Below, one piece after another: positions 39,013 through 48,065 of a stretch of DNA of 64,000 nucleotides. The stretch lies in assembly GCA_016934395.1 (NCBI GenBank), contig JAFGSZ010000061.1:1-64000 (forward strand). The letters run 5' to 3'. The number at the start of each line of letters is the position of its first letter. Positions within the stretch are counted from its first letter, which is position 1. This DNA is from Bacteroidales bacterium. Lineage in GTDB: Bacteria > Bacteroidota > Bacteroidia > Bacteroidales > UBA10428. A program made the translations under genes and the position numbers. The notes under the pieces are model-generated. The model was not told the origin of the DNA and made no database searches. It was given only the letters and a program-made list of their open reading frames with translations.

Positions 39013-39615
39013 ATGACTTCCTCAGAACTTATTCTATGGTTTACTTTAATGTCGCCAATTGCTTACAGTGCAGGGCCAAATAATATTATGTGTGCCACCC
39101 TGGGGGGAAGGTATGGATTTAGAAAGGCCATTCCGTTTATACTGGGGATTAATACAGGTATATTAATTTACTCTGTACTGATTGGTTTTGGCGTAGGTAA
39201 ACTTTTTGAGACCCATCCGGAAATATATAAATTTATAAAATATGCCGGTTCAGCATATATTCTTTTTCTGGCGTATACCTTTTATCGATCTTCGGGTGCT
39301 ACCAGCAGTGTTAGTTCAAAAAATACTGTGGCCCCGGGATATTTTAATGGTATAATCTTAAATTTGCTAAATCCTAAAGGAATAACTGCTTTGCTGATCA
39401 TGTATTCTCAATTTTTAACAGGTAACACTGAAATAGCCAGCCGGGTATTTATTCTGAGTATGCTGGTACTACTTATTTCTATAAGTTCCCATATACTTTG
39501 GACTATTGGTGGCAACTGGCTTACAAGCCAATTCAATTCATCCCGCAGTGTGAAGATTCAGGGGATAGTTTTTGGTACTATGTTGGTTATTGTTGCAGTA
39601 TGGATGCTATTTTAA
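39013..39615 (+). CDS. LysE/RhtB family exporter
   Basis: This is a 200-residue membrane protein with six hydrophobic helices. The conserved LysE signature Gly-Pro-Asn-Asn-Ile-Met near residue 21-26 and the Asn-Leu-Leu-Asn-Pro-Lys-Gly block (113-119) are present. The family exports amino acids or related compounds; the substrate cannot be set from sequence. The gene begins 8 bases after the lipoprotein gene, and its stop overlaps the stop of the SiaC-like gene on the other strand. Confidence 0.85.
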   Translation: MTSSELILWFTLMSPIAYSAGPNNIMCATLGGRYGFRKAIPFILGINTGILIYSVLIGFGVGKLFETHPEIYKFIKYAGSAYILFLAYTFYRSSGATSSVSSKNTVAPGYFNGIILNLLNPKGITALLIMYSQFLTGNTEIASRVFILSMLVLLISISSHILWTIGGNWLTSQFNSSRSVKIQGIVFGTMLVIVAVWMLF

Positions 39616-39992
39616 AAAGCATTATCGGCCTCCTGAAAAACAAAATAGCGAAAATTAAAATCCAGCAACTCTTCAAAATACTGACCAATTTCAAAGGTGT
39701 CGTCATCACCTTCCTCATAATACCAGTTTACTGTACAATTTTTGTCTCTATAGTGTTCTATTAGCACCTTTAACAATTCGAATAATTCCTTTGATGAACT
39801 GGAATTAAAATATTCCAACTTAACATTAAAAATAATAGCATCACCATTATATGATTCCAACCAGACTTTTAAGGGTTGGTAAAACCTGGTACTATTTTCA
39901 GGTAACGATTTTCCCGTCAAAGAAAGATGTCCGCTGACATCAAAATTTACTTCCGGGGTCGAAGAAGTCGGTTTACAATATAAACTGTTCAT
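39612..39992 (-). CDS. SiaC-like regulatory phosphoprotein (DUF1987)
   Basis: This is a 126-residue cytoplasmic protein of the SiaC/DUF1987 family. It has Thr-Pro-Glu-Val-Asn-Phe near 12-17, Ser-Gly-His-Leu-Ser-Leu-Thr-Gly-Lys-Ser (20-29) and Glu-Tyr-Phe-Asn-Ser64-Ser-Ser-Ser-Lys (60-68). In Pseudomonas the partner kinase SiaB phosphorylates a Thr in the corresponding Phe-Asn-Thr-Ser-Ser region; here the residue is Ser64. There SiaC controls a diguanylate cyclase. No siaA, siaB or siaD homologue is next to it, so partners must be elsewhere. Confidence 0.78.
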   Translation of the reverse strand: MNSLYCKPTSSTPEVNFDVSGHLSLTGKSLPENSTRFYQPLKVWLESYNGDAIIFNVKLEYFNSSSSKELFELLKVLIEHYRDKNCTVNWYYEEGDDDTFEIGQYFEELLDFNFRYFVFQEADNAF

Positions 39993-40149
39993 TTCATTTG
40001 ATTTTAAGGTTTATAAGATTAAACGCAAAAATCAATGATATGATGTTAATTATTGATTACTATCACAAATTCTTTGACAACCAGAATAATTCTATTGAAA
40101 TAAATACTATTAGAAAATGATAAAAATGCGGATAATGGAAGTATCTTCT

Positions 40150-40551
40150 TTACTGGACTAACATGATATCGATAACTGAATTCCCAAGTTTTTTATTCCG
40201 GAATTTTACAAGCAAATCATAAAAACCGGATTTATTACATTTAAAATTAACTACTGTAAAATATTTATCACTAAAGATATTTGTAAGGACAAGATTATCA
40301 GCATCCAACAACTCAATTACTGCTTCGCCGGCATAATTATCCCGATGATTGGTAATTTTAAAACGGTAAACCGACCCTTTGTTCATGTTTAGGGTCATAA
40401 AATATTCATTCTCATATGAGATATCACTTATATGATCAATTTTAAATTCAACTTGTTTAATAAATACTTCCTTTTGGGCCAATAGTCTGGCACCAGTAAA
40501 ACAAACTGATAATCCAAAAAACAAGATTGCAACTATTACTCTCCTCATCAT
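40150..40551 (-). CDS. Unknown small secreted protein
   Basis: This is a 133-residue protein from the double ATG at 40546-40551; a GTG 24 bases earlier is disfavoured. The first ~28 residues are a signal peptide ending in Leu-Leu-Ala-Gln. The mature part is beta-rich, reads like one immunoglobulin- or C2-type domain, and has a single Cys. I do not recognise a family. The nearest gene, also minus-strand and secreted, starts beyond an 80-base gap, so the two could be cotranscribed. Confidence 0.55.
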   Translation of the reverse strand: MMRRVIVAILFFGLSVCFTGARLLAQKEVFIKQVEFKIDHISDISYENEYFMTLNMNKGSVYRFKITNHRDNYAGEAVIELLDADNLVLTNIFSDKYFTVVNFKCNKSGFYDLLVKFRNKKLGNSVIDIMLVQ

Positions 40552-40630
40552 TAATTTTATTATTTCAACCGACACAAAAATAAATATAGTTTATATTTAT
40601 TAAAAACTGAATTATAAACGCCGCCCCTAA

Positions 40631-41413
40631 TTATTGGGGTTTTATTTTCAACCAGTCAAGTTTATCATCCACTAAAATTAACTTAGCATTTTCCGATACC
40701 CTTTTGATTTCTGAATTGGATAATTTCTGAATCGGATTAGCCAATAGATTTGAATATGATTCCTGATTAAGACCTTGGCATTTTGTTTTCCCGTTTCGCA
40801 AATAAAACAAAGCTTTTACCTGTCGTTTTTCATCATAACTATTTAATGCATCCACCAGGGCATCAAGCCGATTCCAAATCCCTATATTTTCAGCATACCA
40901 AATTTTAGCATTTTGTACACTTAAATTTCGAATAATCTCTCTTAAATTTTCTGTTGAACTATTATTAATTTTTTTCCGGTTTACGGAATTGTTATAATAT
41001 GCCGGAAATGTGATTTTAATATAATCAATCAGTCCGTCTTCCTGAAGATGAATTCCGGTAAAACCGAAATTTTGAAAAGTAAGGTCCTCAAGCAACCAAC
41101 CTGCTCTAACGGAGATATTATCAATATTATAATCTATTATTTGTCCATGTCCGAAAAATTTCTCAGCCCCGGGATAAATTAAATCATCAGTATTTTTAAG
41201 TTTTTTGATGGTGTTTTTATCCAGTAATTTTATTAGATCACTTATAAGCTCTTTATTCAGATTCTCAATATTTTCTTTTGCTTTAATTACCAGCGGCCAG
41301 TTATTCGATTGAAAGTCGGAAAGGTACTCTGCCTTATCGTTTGACTGACCAATATTTTTTGAAAGAAAAAAGACTCCCAGGAGGAGAATTAAAATAATAT
41401 GTTTTTTCATCAT
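40631..41413 (-). CDS. Unknown secreted protein
   Basis: This is a 260-residue protein with a signal peptide (1-22, ending Asn-Ile-Gly-Gln). The mature protein is mixed alpha/beta, with a Leu/Lys-rich helical start (45-75), a central beta-rich segment and a helical end. A single Cys is in Thr-Lys-Cys-Gln. No motif is recognised. It lies 79 bases upstream of the other unknown secreted gene on the same strand. The 282-base gap before it, 41414-41695, shows no gene or clear signal. Confidence 0.55.
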   Translation of the reverse strand: MMKKHIILILLLGVFFLSKNIGQSNDKAEYLSDFQSNNWPLVIKAKENIENLNKELISDLIKLLDKNTIKKLKNTDDLIYPGAEKFFGHGQIIDYNIDNISVRAGWLLEDLTFQNFGFTGIHLQEDGLIDYIKITFPAYYNNSVNRKKINNSSTENLREIIRNLSVQNAKIWYAENIGIWNRLDALVDALNSYDEKRQVKALFYLRNGKTKCQGLNQESYSNLLANPIQKLSNSEIKRVSENAKLILVDDKLDWLKIKPQ

Positions 41414-41695
41414 GAAATAATTAATTTAATGGTATGACGGAACTTCCAATTATTATAAAAATTAATATACTTGTTTATGTTTAAATACATAGAAGTTTCA
41501 TATATTAATTAAAGTTAAGATTAATTCAACTTTTAGCAAATTATTTAGCTCTTACGAATTTATGTATAAAAAAGTTCTGTCCCCAAAATCCATCAAACCA
41601 GACAGAGAATTATAAATAGACCCGAAGAAATGAAGTATTCTTAATATGTATGAATAACCAACTTCCGCAGTTTATAATATAATCTTTCCAAAAAA

Positions 41696-42442
41696 TCAGG
41701 TGTTTCCGAAGGATTGAGGAAGATATTCACTATAAATATTGCCCATAGACCTAAACATATTTTTTTTTGAATTTTTATACAACGATTCCATTTGATGTAT
41801 TAACTCTTTCATTTTTTGCCGCCTGGTAGTGTCTCCGAAAGGACAAACTTTAATTTCAGTCTTATAGTCTTTATATAAGGAATAATGCAATATTTCTTCA
41901 TCAGAAAATTCGAGCAGCGGTCGGATTACTTCTAAACGCTCCTCGAACATTTTTAATTTGAAGGGCAATGAGCTTATGGAACCATGGTATGTCATATTTA
42001 AAAACAGGGTTTCAATGGCATCATCCATATGGTGTCCAAATGCCAGTTTGTTGCATGTAAGCTCCCGTGTAAGATTAAATAATTCCTTGCGTCTGTGCCA
42101 TGAACATACAAAACAGGTATTTTTTTTATGATTTTTTTCGAGATCAATATTTCTTGTAACCAGGTAAAATGGTACATCCCTGTTTTTACAAAAAGTTTCT
42201 AAATATTGAACATCGGTTTTATAACCTATATTCTCAATTAAAATATGTGTGGCGATTATATCAAAATGAAAAGGCAGATATTTACGTCGATAAGCCAACA
42301 AATCGAGCATTACCAGGGAGTCCTTACCGCCTGATAAGGCCACCAGAATCTTATCATTAGCCTCCAGCATATTCTGCTGAAATAATGCTTTTGCAAATCG
42401 CTTTTCAACAGCATTACAAAATCTATCGCTTTCACGTTTCAT
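41696..42442 (-). CDS. TtcA-like tRNA 2-thiolation enzyme
   Basis: This is a 248-residue PP-loop ATPase of the TtcA/TtuA group. The ATP-binding Ser-Gly-Gly-Lys-Asp-Ser is at 37-42. A Cys110-Phe-Val-Cys113 pair before Arg-Arg-Lys and Gly-His-His-Met-Asp-Asp-Ala fits the iron-sulfur/thiolation site of TtcA. It should make 2-thiocytidine at tRNA position 32. It is shorter than Escherichia coli TtcA (about 310 residues), as is common outside Proteobacteria. The possible third Fe-S ligand Cys200 (Val-Cys-Pro-Phe-Gly) is present. The gene is monocistronic. Confidence 0.82.
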   Translation of the reverse strand: MKRESDRFCNAVEKRFAKALFQQNMLEANDKILVALSGGKDSLVMLDLLAYRRKYLPFHFDIIATHILIENIGYKTDVQYLETFCKNRDVPFYLVTRNIDLEKNHKKNTCFVCSWHRRKELFNLTRELTCNKLAFGHHMDDAIETLFLNMTYHGSISSLPFKLKMFEERLEVIRPLLEFSDEEILHYSLYKDYKTEIKVCPFGDTTRRQKMKELIHQMESLYKNSKKNMFRSMGNIYSEYLPQSFGNT

Positions 42443-42542
42443 TTTTCCAAAAATTTCATCAAAATTAAGTAAAACAAACAGATTACTTTTTAAGTAATTA
42501 AAACTCTTGTAAATTTGCAGTATTTAACTCACGATACCTGTT

Positions 42543-42710
42543 ATGAAAATATTCTCAAGATATCTTTTATATATTTTTATTATAACCGGTGTAATGTGCT
42601 CTTCATGCAGTGTTAACAATAAAAGGTATTATAAAAAAAAATATAAAAAAGAACAATGCGATTGTCCAAAAAAGACTAAAATAAAAAAGCAGAAAAATTA
42701 TAAACGATAA
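42543..42710 (+). CDS. Tiny lysine-rich lipoprotein
   Basis: This is a 55-codon gene shorter than usual calling limits. It has a hydrophobic signal (5-19), a lipobox ending in Cys19 or Cys22 (Met-Cys-Ser-Ser-Cys), then a very basic tail with Tyr-Tyr-Lys-Lys-Lys-Tyr and Cys-Asp-Cys. The signal plus Cys pattern makes it more than a chance frame. It lies 13 bases before the HMA-domain lipoprotein gene, so the two probably form one transcript, perhaps for metal handling at the cell envelope. Its function is unknown. Confidence 0.6.
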   Translation: MKIFSRYLLYIFIITGVMCSSCSVNNKRYYKKKYKKEQCDCPKKTKIKKQKNYKR

Positions 42711-42723
42711 AAAAACTAGGAGT

Positions 42724-43083
42724 ATGAGAACAATTATTTTAATCTTCGGAATATCTTTTCTTATTCTGTCATGTCAGCAAACCACAAAAGAACAGGCACC
42801 ATCTGTCGAAGTGAGCGGAATAGAAATTTCTCCTGAAAATCTGGTAAACGTTGAATTTGATGTACATGGTATGACCTGCGATGGCTGCGCAAATACTGTA
42901 AAAACGAGTATGCTTAGTGTAAATGGCACTAAAGATGCTTCAGCCTCATTCACCGATTCGATTGCTGTTGTATCGTTTGATAAAACTAAAGCCTCTGTAG
43001 AACAAATTGCCGAGGCCATTGAAAGTAAGGGATATGAAGTTGTAGATTACACTGTTATAGAAGAAAAAACAAAAGACCAGTAG
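42724..43083 (+). CDS. HMA-domain lipoprotein, likely metal chaperone
   Basis: This is a 119-residue lipoprotein (lipobox Leu-Ile-Leu-Ser-Cys17) whose mature part is one heavy-metal-associated domain (about 42-112). It has the metal-binding Gly-Met-Thr-Cys52-Asp-Gly-Cys55 and the usual beta-alpha-beta-beta-alpha-beta pattern. HMA domains usually sit in the cytoplasm or on CopA/MerP; as a lipoprotein this one should bind Cu(I), Hg(II) or Zn in the periplasm. The preceding 55-codon lipoprotein gene is 13 bases away. No P-type ATPase is adjacent. Confidence 0.85.
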   Translation: MRTIILIFGISFLILSCQQTTKEQAPSVEVSGIEISPENLVNVEFDVHGMTCDGCANTVKTSMLSVNGTKDASASFTDSIAVVSFDKTKASVEQIAEAIESKGYEVVDYTVIEEKTKDQ

Positions 43084-43178
43084 TCTTGTTTTACTTGTTA
43101 TATAATAGCAGTCTAATCAATTTTGATAAGAAAAGGCAATTATTTTTATGCATTTTAAATTATCGGGAATTTATTTTA

Positions 43179-43211
43179 TTGTTAGAAAAATAACAAAGTT
43201 TTCTTATCTTG
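43179..43211 (+). promoter_or_regulatory. Candidate promoter of the V-type ATPase operon
   Basis: A ttg at 43179-43181 and tatcttg at 43205-43211, 23 bases apart, resemble the Bacteroidota -33/-7 pair (TTTG and TAnnTTTG) with one base missing from the -7 box. Transcripts would carry a leader of about 100 bases before subunit E. The 239-base gap has no other visible feature. Confidence 0.3.
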
Positions 43212-43322
43212 CGGGCTCAATTTCTAAATGCGTATCCCAACTAATAATTATTAAATAAATACAAGGTTTTACAATAACTTTGATAGACATTGACTATATA
43301 AAAGACTGAAATATCAGGAAAT

Positions 43323-43940
43323 ATGCAGAATAAATTACAAAAGTTAACTGAGAAGATATACAACGAAGGTATATCAAAGGGAAATGCCGAGGCGGATAAC
43401 ATTATTAAAAATGCTAAAAGCAAAGCTGAAACATTAATCAATGATTCCAAAAAAGAAGCCGAAAAGATATTGGCAGAAGCAAAGAAAAAATCTGCCGAGA
43501 TGCAAAAAAACACAGAATCGGAGCTTAAGTTGGCCTCAAAACAAACCGTAAATGCATTAAAACAACAAATAACAGAGGCTGTAAACGGACAAATAATTGA
43601 TCAGTCGATAGATAAAGCTTTTAATGACAAGGAATTTATAAAAAAAATTATCGAAACAACGGTTAAAAACTGGAGTTCCGGTAAATCCGGATCCTCGATG
43701 GATATTTCTTTACTCTTACCGGCAAAAGAAGAAAAAGAGCTCAAGGATTATTTCACAAAATCAGCAAAAGATCTCCTCGATAAAGGTCTCATCATTAAAT
43801 CAGATGAGTTGCTTGAAAACGGCTTTCAGATTGGACCCAAAGATGGAAGTTACAAAGTTAGCTTTACCGACACCGATTTTAAAAACTTCTTTAAACAATT
43901 CCTGCGCCCCAGACTGATAGAACTTTTATTTGCAGAATAA
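43323..43940 (+). CDS. ntpE: V-type ATP synthase subunit E
   Basis: This is a 205-residue peripheral-stalk subunit. The first ~90 residues are a long, Ala/Lys/Glu-rich amphipathic helix (repeated Lys-Lys-Glu-Ala-Glu-Lys and Ala-Lys-Lys-Lys), followed by a globular C-terminal domain ending in Arg-Leu-Ile-Glu-Leu-Leu-Phe. This is the shape of A/V-type E subunits. It is first in the operon, with 9 bases to the DUF2764 gene. An H/G-type partner of the stator is not seen, so it may pair with the next gene product or with an unlinked protein. Confidence 0.85.
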   Translation: MQNKLQKLTEKIYNEGISKGNAEADNIIKNAKSKAETLINDSKKEAEKILAEAKKKSAEMQKNTESELKLASKQTVNALKQQITEAVNGQIIDQSIDKAFNDKEFIKKIIETTVKNWSSGKSGSSMDISLLLPAKEEKELKDYFTKSAKDLLDKGLIIKSDELLENGFQIGPKDGSYKVSFTDTDFKNFFKQFLRPRLIELLFAE

Positions 43941-43949
43941 ACACGGAAT

Positions 43950-44810
43950 ATGAAAAGAAATTATTACTGTCTGGTTGCTGGGCTTCCGGATATTTTATTT
44001 GAAGATTCAAAAATCTCAGTATCGGTTCAGGAATTTAAAAAACTTCTGAAAGAAGAACTTCACCCGGAGGATTTTTCTCTCATTGCTTCTTTTTTCTGGA
44101 GATACGATAATTATAACATCCTTAAAATACTTCAAAAGGAAACTCCCGGGTATTTTGCTCTCTCCAATCTTACACAGGAACAAGTGGAAGAGCTGTTTCG
44201 TTTAGTGAAGGATGATTCCGTAAACGAATTGCAAGCCCTGGCACCTGAATATTTCAGCAGGTTTATTCAGGCATATAAAGATGAATTACCCGTGGTTTCC
44301 GGAAAATCCTGGGAAAACCAGTGCAATGAATTATATTATTCGTGGCTTCAGGAAATCGATAATGAATTCGTTCGGAACTGGTATAGTTTTGAACGCGACC
44401 TGGAAAATATTCTTACTGCAGTTAATTGCAAAAAATATGAGATGCCGGTTGAACCTGAATTAATCGGAAATAACGAACTAACCGAAAAACTCATTAAAAG
44501 TAGCACCCGGGATTTTGGCATCAGCAATGAATTTCCAAAACTCGAAGAAATAATCAGATCAACCGAGGAAACCAACCTGATTGAAAAGGAAAAAAAGATT
44601 GACTTAATTAAATGGGATTTACTTGATGACTGGTCTTTTTTCCACAATTTTTCTGTAGAAAAGGTATTTTCATTTGTAATTAAGTTAACAATTATTGAGC
44701 GTTGGTTAAAATTAGATAAAAAAACAGGGGAAGAACTGTTTGAAAAATTATTACGCAACCTGGAAACCGGTTATGAGTTTCCTGAAGAATTTATACTAAA
44801 ACAGGTATAG
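43950..44810 (+). CDS. DUF2764 protein of the V-ATPase operon
   Basis: This is a 286-residue soluble protein matching DUF2764, with the family start Tyr-Tyr-Cys-Leu-Val-Ala-Gly-Leu-Pro-Asp (5-14). It has helical regions with Leu-Lys-Glu-Glu-Leu and Trp-Arg-Tyr-Asp-Asn-Tyr-Asn-Ile-Leu. In Bacteroidota, Chlamydiae and spirochaetes it stands where subunit C (the central-stalk funnel) is in other V-ATPases, so it is probably a replacement for subunit C; that role is inference. It sits between subunits E and A with 1 base to the start of A. Confidence 0.82.
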   Translation: MKRNYYCLVAGLPDILFEDSKISVSVQEFKKLLKEELHPEDFSLIASFFWRYDNYNILKILQKETPGYFALSNLTQEQVEELFRLVKDDSVNELQALAPEYFSRFIQAYKDELPVVSGKSWENQCNELYYSWLQEIDNEFVRNWYSFERDLENILTAVNCKKYEMPVEPELIGNNELTEKLIKSSTRDFGISNEFPKLEEIIRSTEETNLIEKEKKIDLIKWDLLDDWSFFHNFSVEKVFSFVIKLTIIERWLKLDKKTGEELFEKLLRNLETGYEFPEEFILKQV

Positions 44811-44811
44811 C

Positions 44812-46596
44812 ATGTCAACAAAAGGAAAAGTAAAAGGAATAGTAGCAAATCTGGTAACAGTTGAAGTTGATGGCCCGGTATCGCAAAGTGAAATTTGCTA
44901 TATCAAAACCGGACAGACCGATTTAATGGCTGAAGTTATAAAGATATATGGAAATAATGCTTTCGTTCAGGTATTTGAAAGTACCCGCGGAATGCTAATA
45001 AATGATGAAGTTCGATTTGACGGACATTTACTTGAAGTAAGCCTTGGACCGGGAATTCTTTCAAAGAATTACGATGGGCTCCAGAACGATCTTGATAAAA
45101 TGGAGGGTGTTTTCCTTAAAAGGGGACAATATACATACGCCCTCGATAAAGATAAGGTTTGGGATTTTAAACCCCTGGCAAAAGTTGGAGATAAAGTTCA
45201 GGCTGGTAGCTGGCTTGGAGAGGTAGATGAAAATTTTATGCCTCATAAAATTATGGTGCCTTTCTCTTTTAAAGGATTTTTTGAAATAAAAAGTATTGCA
45301 AAAGAAGGGCAGTTTAAAATCGATGATACAATTGCAGTATTGATTGACCGCAACAAAAAAGAGGTTAAGGTAACTATGGTACAAAAATGGCCTGTAAAAG
45401 TGCCAATCACTGCCTTTAAAGAAAAACCACGACCATTCAAGTTGCTGGAAACCGGTGTACGTACTATCGACACACTGAATCCCATCGTTGAAGGAGGAAC
45501 GGGATTTATCCCGGGTCCGTTTGGATGTGGCAAAACTGTTCTTCAGCATGCTATATCAAAACAAGCTGAAGCCGATATAGTAATTGTTGCCGCCTGCGGT
45601 GAACGTGCCAACGAGGTAGTTGAAATTTTTACTGAGTTTCCTGAACTCGAAGATGTACGTACCGGACGTAAACTTATGGAACGTACTACAATTATTGCCA
45701 ACACCTCAAATATGCCTGTAGCGTCCCGTGAAGCTTCTGTATATACAGCTATGACCATTGGAGAATATTACCGTTCCATGGGATTACGGGTATTGATGCT
45801 TGCTGATTCTACATCCCGATGGGCACAGGCGCTCAGGGAAATGTCGAACCGCTTGGAAGAACTTCCCGGACAGGATGCTTTCCCAATGGACCTTTCTGCA
45901 ATTATTGCCAACTTCTATGCCCGGGCAGGTTTTGTGAATCTCTATAATGGCGAATCCGGATCTATTACCTTTATTGGTACCGTATCTCCTGCCGGTGGTA
46001 ACTTAAAAGAGCCCGTAACAGAATCTACCAAAAAGGTAGCCCGTTGTTTTTACGCCCTGGCCCAGCAACGTGCCGACAGTAAGCGCTATCCGGCTGTAGA
46101 TCCTATCGATAGCTATTCCAAATATCTCGAATACCCCGAATTTTTAGATTATATTGAGAAAAAAATATCCGATAACTGGATCGATATGGTGAACCAGACA
46201 AAAACCATATTGCAGAGAGGAAAAGAAATTTATGAGCAAATCAATATTCTTGGCGACGATGGAGTTCCCGTGGATTATCATATAAGTTTCTGGAAATCGG
46301 AAGTGATTGATTTTATTATACTGCAGCAGGATGCTTTTGATAAAGTTGACCAGTCAACTCCCATAGAAAGACAACAATATATGCTTGAAAGCGTACTCGA
46401 AATCTGCGAAAGCGATTTTGAATTTGAATCTTTTTCTGAGGTAGATAATTATTTTAAACGGATTATTAACGTTTACAAGCAGATGAATTATTCAGAATTT
46501 AAATCTGAGAAATTCAACAAATTTGAAAAAGAATTAAAATCGATAATAAAAGAAAGAATAGTTGAGGAAAGTATATTAGCTACCGAAACTAATTAG
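44812..46596 (+). CDS. ntpA: V-type ATP synthase catalytic subunit A
   Basis: This is a 594-residue catalytic subunit of the A/V-type rotary ATPase. The N-terminal beta-barrel runs to about 70, the extra non-homologous region about 110-190, and the nucleotide domain is centred on the P-loop Gly-Pro-Phe-Gly-Cys-Gly-Lys-Thr (about 234-241). Ala-Cys-Gly-Glu-Arg-Ala-Asn-Glu and Ala-Asp-Ser-Thr-Ser-Arg-Trp-Ala follow, with Leu-Glu-Glu-Leu-Pro-Gly-Gln-Asp-Ala-Phe-Pro. It is full length with all motifs. It hydrolyses or makes ATP in the V1 head with subunit B. Confidence 0.95.
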   Translation: MSTKGKVKGIVANLVTVEVDGPVSQSEICYIKTGQTDLMAEVIKIYGNNAFVQVFESTRGMLINDEVRFDGHLLEVSLGPGILSKNYDGLQNDLDKMEGVFLKRGQYTYALDKDKVWDFKPLAKVGDKVQAGSWLGEVDENFMPHKIMVPFSFKGFFEIKSIAKEGQFKIDDTIAVLIDRNKKEVKVTMVQKWPVKVPITAFKEKPRPFKLLETGVRTIDTLNPIVEGGTGFIPGPFGCGKTVLQHAISKQAEADIVIVAACGERANEVVEIFTEFPELEDVRTGRKLMERTTIIANTSNMPVASREASVYTAMTIGEYYRSMGLRVLMLADSTSRWAQALREMSNRLEELPGQDAFPMDLSAIIANFYARAGFVNLYNGESGSITFIGTVSPAGGNLKEPVTESTKKVARCFYALAQQRADSKRYPAVDPIDSYSKYLEYPEFLDYIEKKISDNWIDMVNQTKTILQRGKEIYEQINILGDDGVPVDYHISFWKSEVIDFIILQQDAFDKVDQSTPIERQQYMLESVLEICESDFEFESFSEVDNYFKRIINVYKQMNYSEFKSEKFNKFEKELKSIIKERIVEESILATETN

Positions 46597-46633
46597 GAGC
46601 TTTTAAATACAAAACTGATAAAGTAAGCACAGA

Positions 46634-47956
46634 ATGGAAACAAAAGCATTTCAAAAAATATATACTAAAGTAACTCAAATTACAAAAGCTACCTGCTCGC
46701 TAAATGCACAGGGAGTCGGTTACGATGAACTGGCCATGATCCACGGAAAATTGGCCCAGGTAGTGAAAATAATTGGAGACATTGTTACTTTGCAGGTATT
46801 TGGAGGAACTGAAGGGATCCCTACCAATGCCGAAGTTACTTTTCTTGGTAAAGCTCCTTCACTTAAAGTGAGTGATGACCTTGCAGGCCGGTTTTTTAAT
46901 GCCTATGGTGATCCTATTGACGGCGGCCCGGCGATTGAAGGTGAAGAAATTGAAATTGGAGGACCTTCTGTGAATCCTGTTCGAAGAAAACAACCCTCGG
47001 AACTTATTGCAACAGGTATTGCCGGAATCGACCTGAACAATACGCTGGTATCCGGTCAAAAGATCCCGTTTTTTGCTGATCCTGACCAGCCCTATAACCA
47101 GGTTATGGCTATGGTGGCGCTTAGGGCAAAAACCGACAAGATTATTCTTGGCGGAATGGGACTAACCAATGATGATTACCTTTTTTATAAAAATGTATTT
47201 GATAATGCAGGGGCACTCGATCGTATTATCAGTTTTGTAAACACTACCGAAAATCCCCCTGTGGAACGATTACTTGTTCCGGACATGGCCCTTACAGCAG
47301 CAGAATATTTTGCCGTTAAGAAAAACCAGACTGTGTTAGTATTGCTTACCGATATGACACTATATGCCGATGCATTGAGTATCGTTTCGAACCGTATGGA
47401 CCAGATCCCGTCTAAAGACAGTATGCCCGGATCACTATATAGCGATCTGGCTAAAATTTATGAAAAAGCCGTTCAGTTTCCTGCTGGTGGTTCAATTACC
47501 ATTATTGCCGTAACCACATTGTCGGGTGGTGATATTACCCATGCCATTCCGGATAATACCGGTTATATTACTGAAGGACAGCTATTTCTTCGAAAAGATA
47601 CAGATATCGGAAAAGTAATTGTAGATCCGTTCAGAAGCCTTTCAAGATTAAAACAGCTGGTAATTGGTAAAAAAACAAGAGAAGATCATCCTCAGGTGAT
47701 GAATTCATCTATTCGACTGTTTGCAGATGCTGCAAATGCAAAAACCAAACTTGAAAACGGTTTTGACCTCACCGATTATGATGAAAGAAGCTTGAAGTTT
47801 GCAAAAGATTATTCTGCAAAACTTCTTGCAATTGATGTAAACGTGGAAATCGACGAAATGTTAAATACAGGTTGGGAGCTGTTTAACAAGCATTTTAAAC
47901 CTGAAGAAGTGGGCATAAAACAGGAACTGGTGGATAAATTCTGGCCAAAAAATTAA
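46634..47956 (+). CDS. ntpB: V-type ATP synthase subunit B
   Basis: This is a 440-residue non-catalytic head subunit. A beta-barrel start is followed by the degenerate nucleotide-binding domain with Ala-Ile-Ala-Gly-like Gly-Ile-Ala-Gly-Ile-Asp in place of a P-loop. Phe-Asp-Asn-Ala-Gly-Ala, Leu-Thr-Asp-Met-Thr-Leu-Tyr-Ala-Asp-Ala-Leu and Gly-Gly-Asp-Ile-Thr-His-Ala-Ile-Pro follow. It is on the same strand as subunit A with a 37-base gap and completes the A3B3 ring. Confidence 0.95.
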   Translation: METKAFQKIYTKVTQITKATCSLNAQGVGYDELAMIHGKLAQVVKIIGDIVTLQVFGGTEGIPTNAEVTFLGKAPSLKVSDDLAGRFFNAYGDPIDGGPAIEGEEIEIGGPSVNPVRRKQPSELIATGIAGIDLNNTLVSGQKIPFFADPDQPYNQVMAMVALRAKTDKIILGGMGLTNDDYLFYKNVFDNAGALDRIISFVNTTENPPVERLLVPDMALTAAEYFAVKKNQTVLVLLTDMTLYADALSIVSNRMDQIPSKDSMPGSLYSDLAKIYEKAVQFPAGGSITIIAVTTLSGGDITHAIPDNTGYITEGQLFLRKDTDIGKVIVDPFRSLSRLKQLVIGKKTREDHPQVMNSSIRLFADAANAKTKLENGFDLTDYDERSLKFAKDYSAKLLAIDVNVEIDEMLNTGWELFNKHFKPEEVGIKQELVDKFWPKN

Positions 47957-48065
47957 TTTAATCCTTGTATTAATTTTATTCTTTATGAATAATTTACTAC
48001 ATAAAAAGCCCGTAATTAGCCTTAAGGTTTAACAAATAAGGCATTGAATACAGAACGAAAGAAAC

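Noticed and set aside
45061-45549. Minus-strand open frame inside the V-ATPase subunit A gene
   Set aside because: It is fully antisense to a conserved catalytic subunit, and its composition (Phe, Ser, Lys-rich) is that of a shadow frame.
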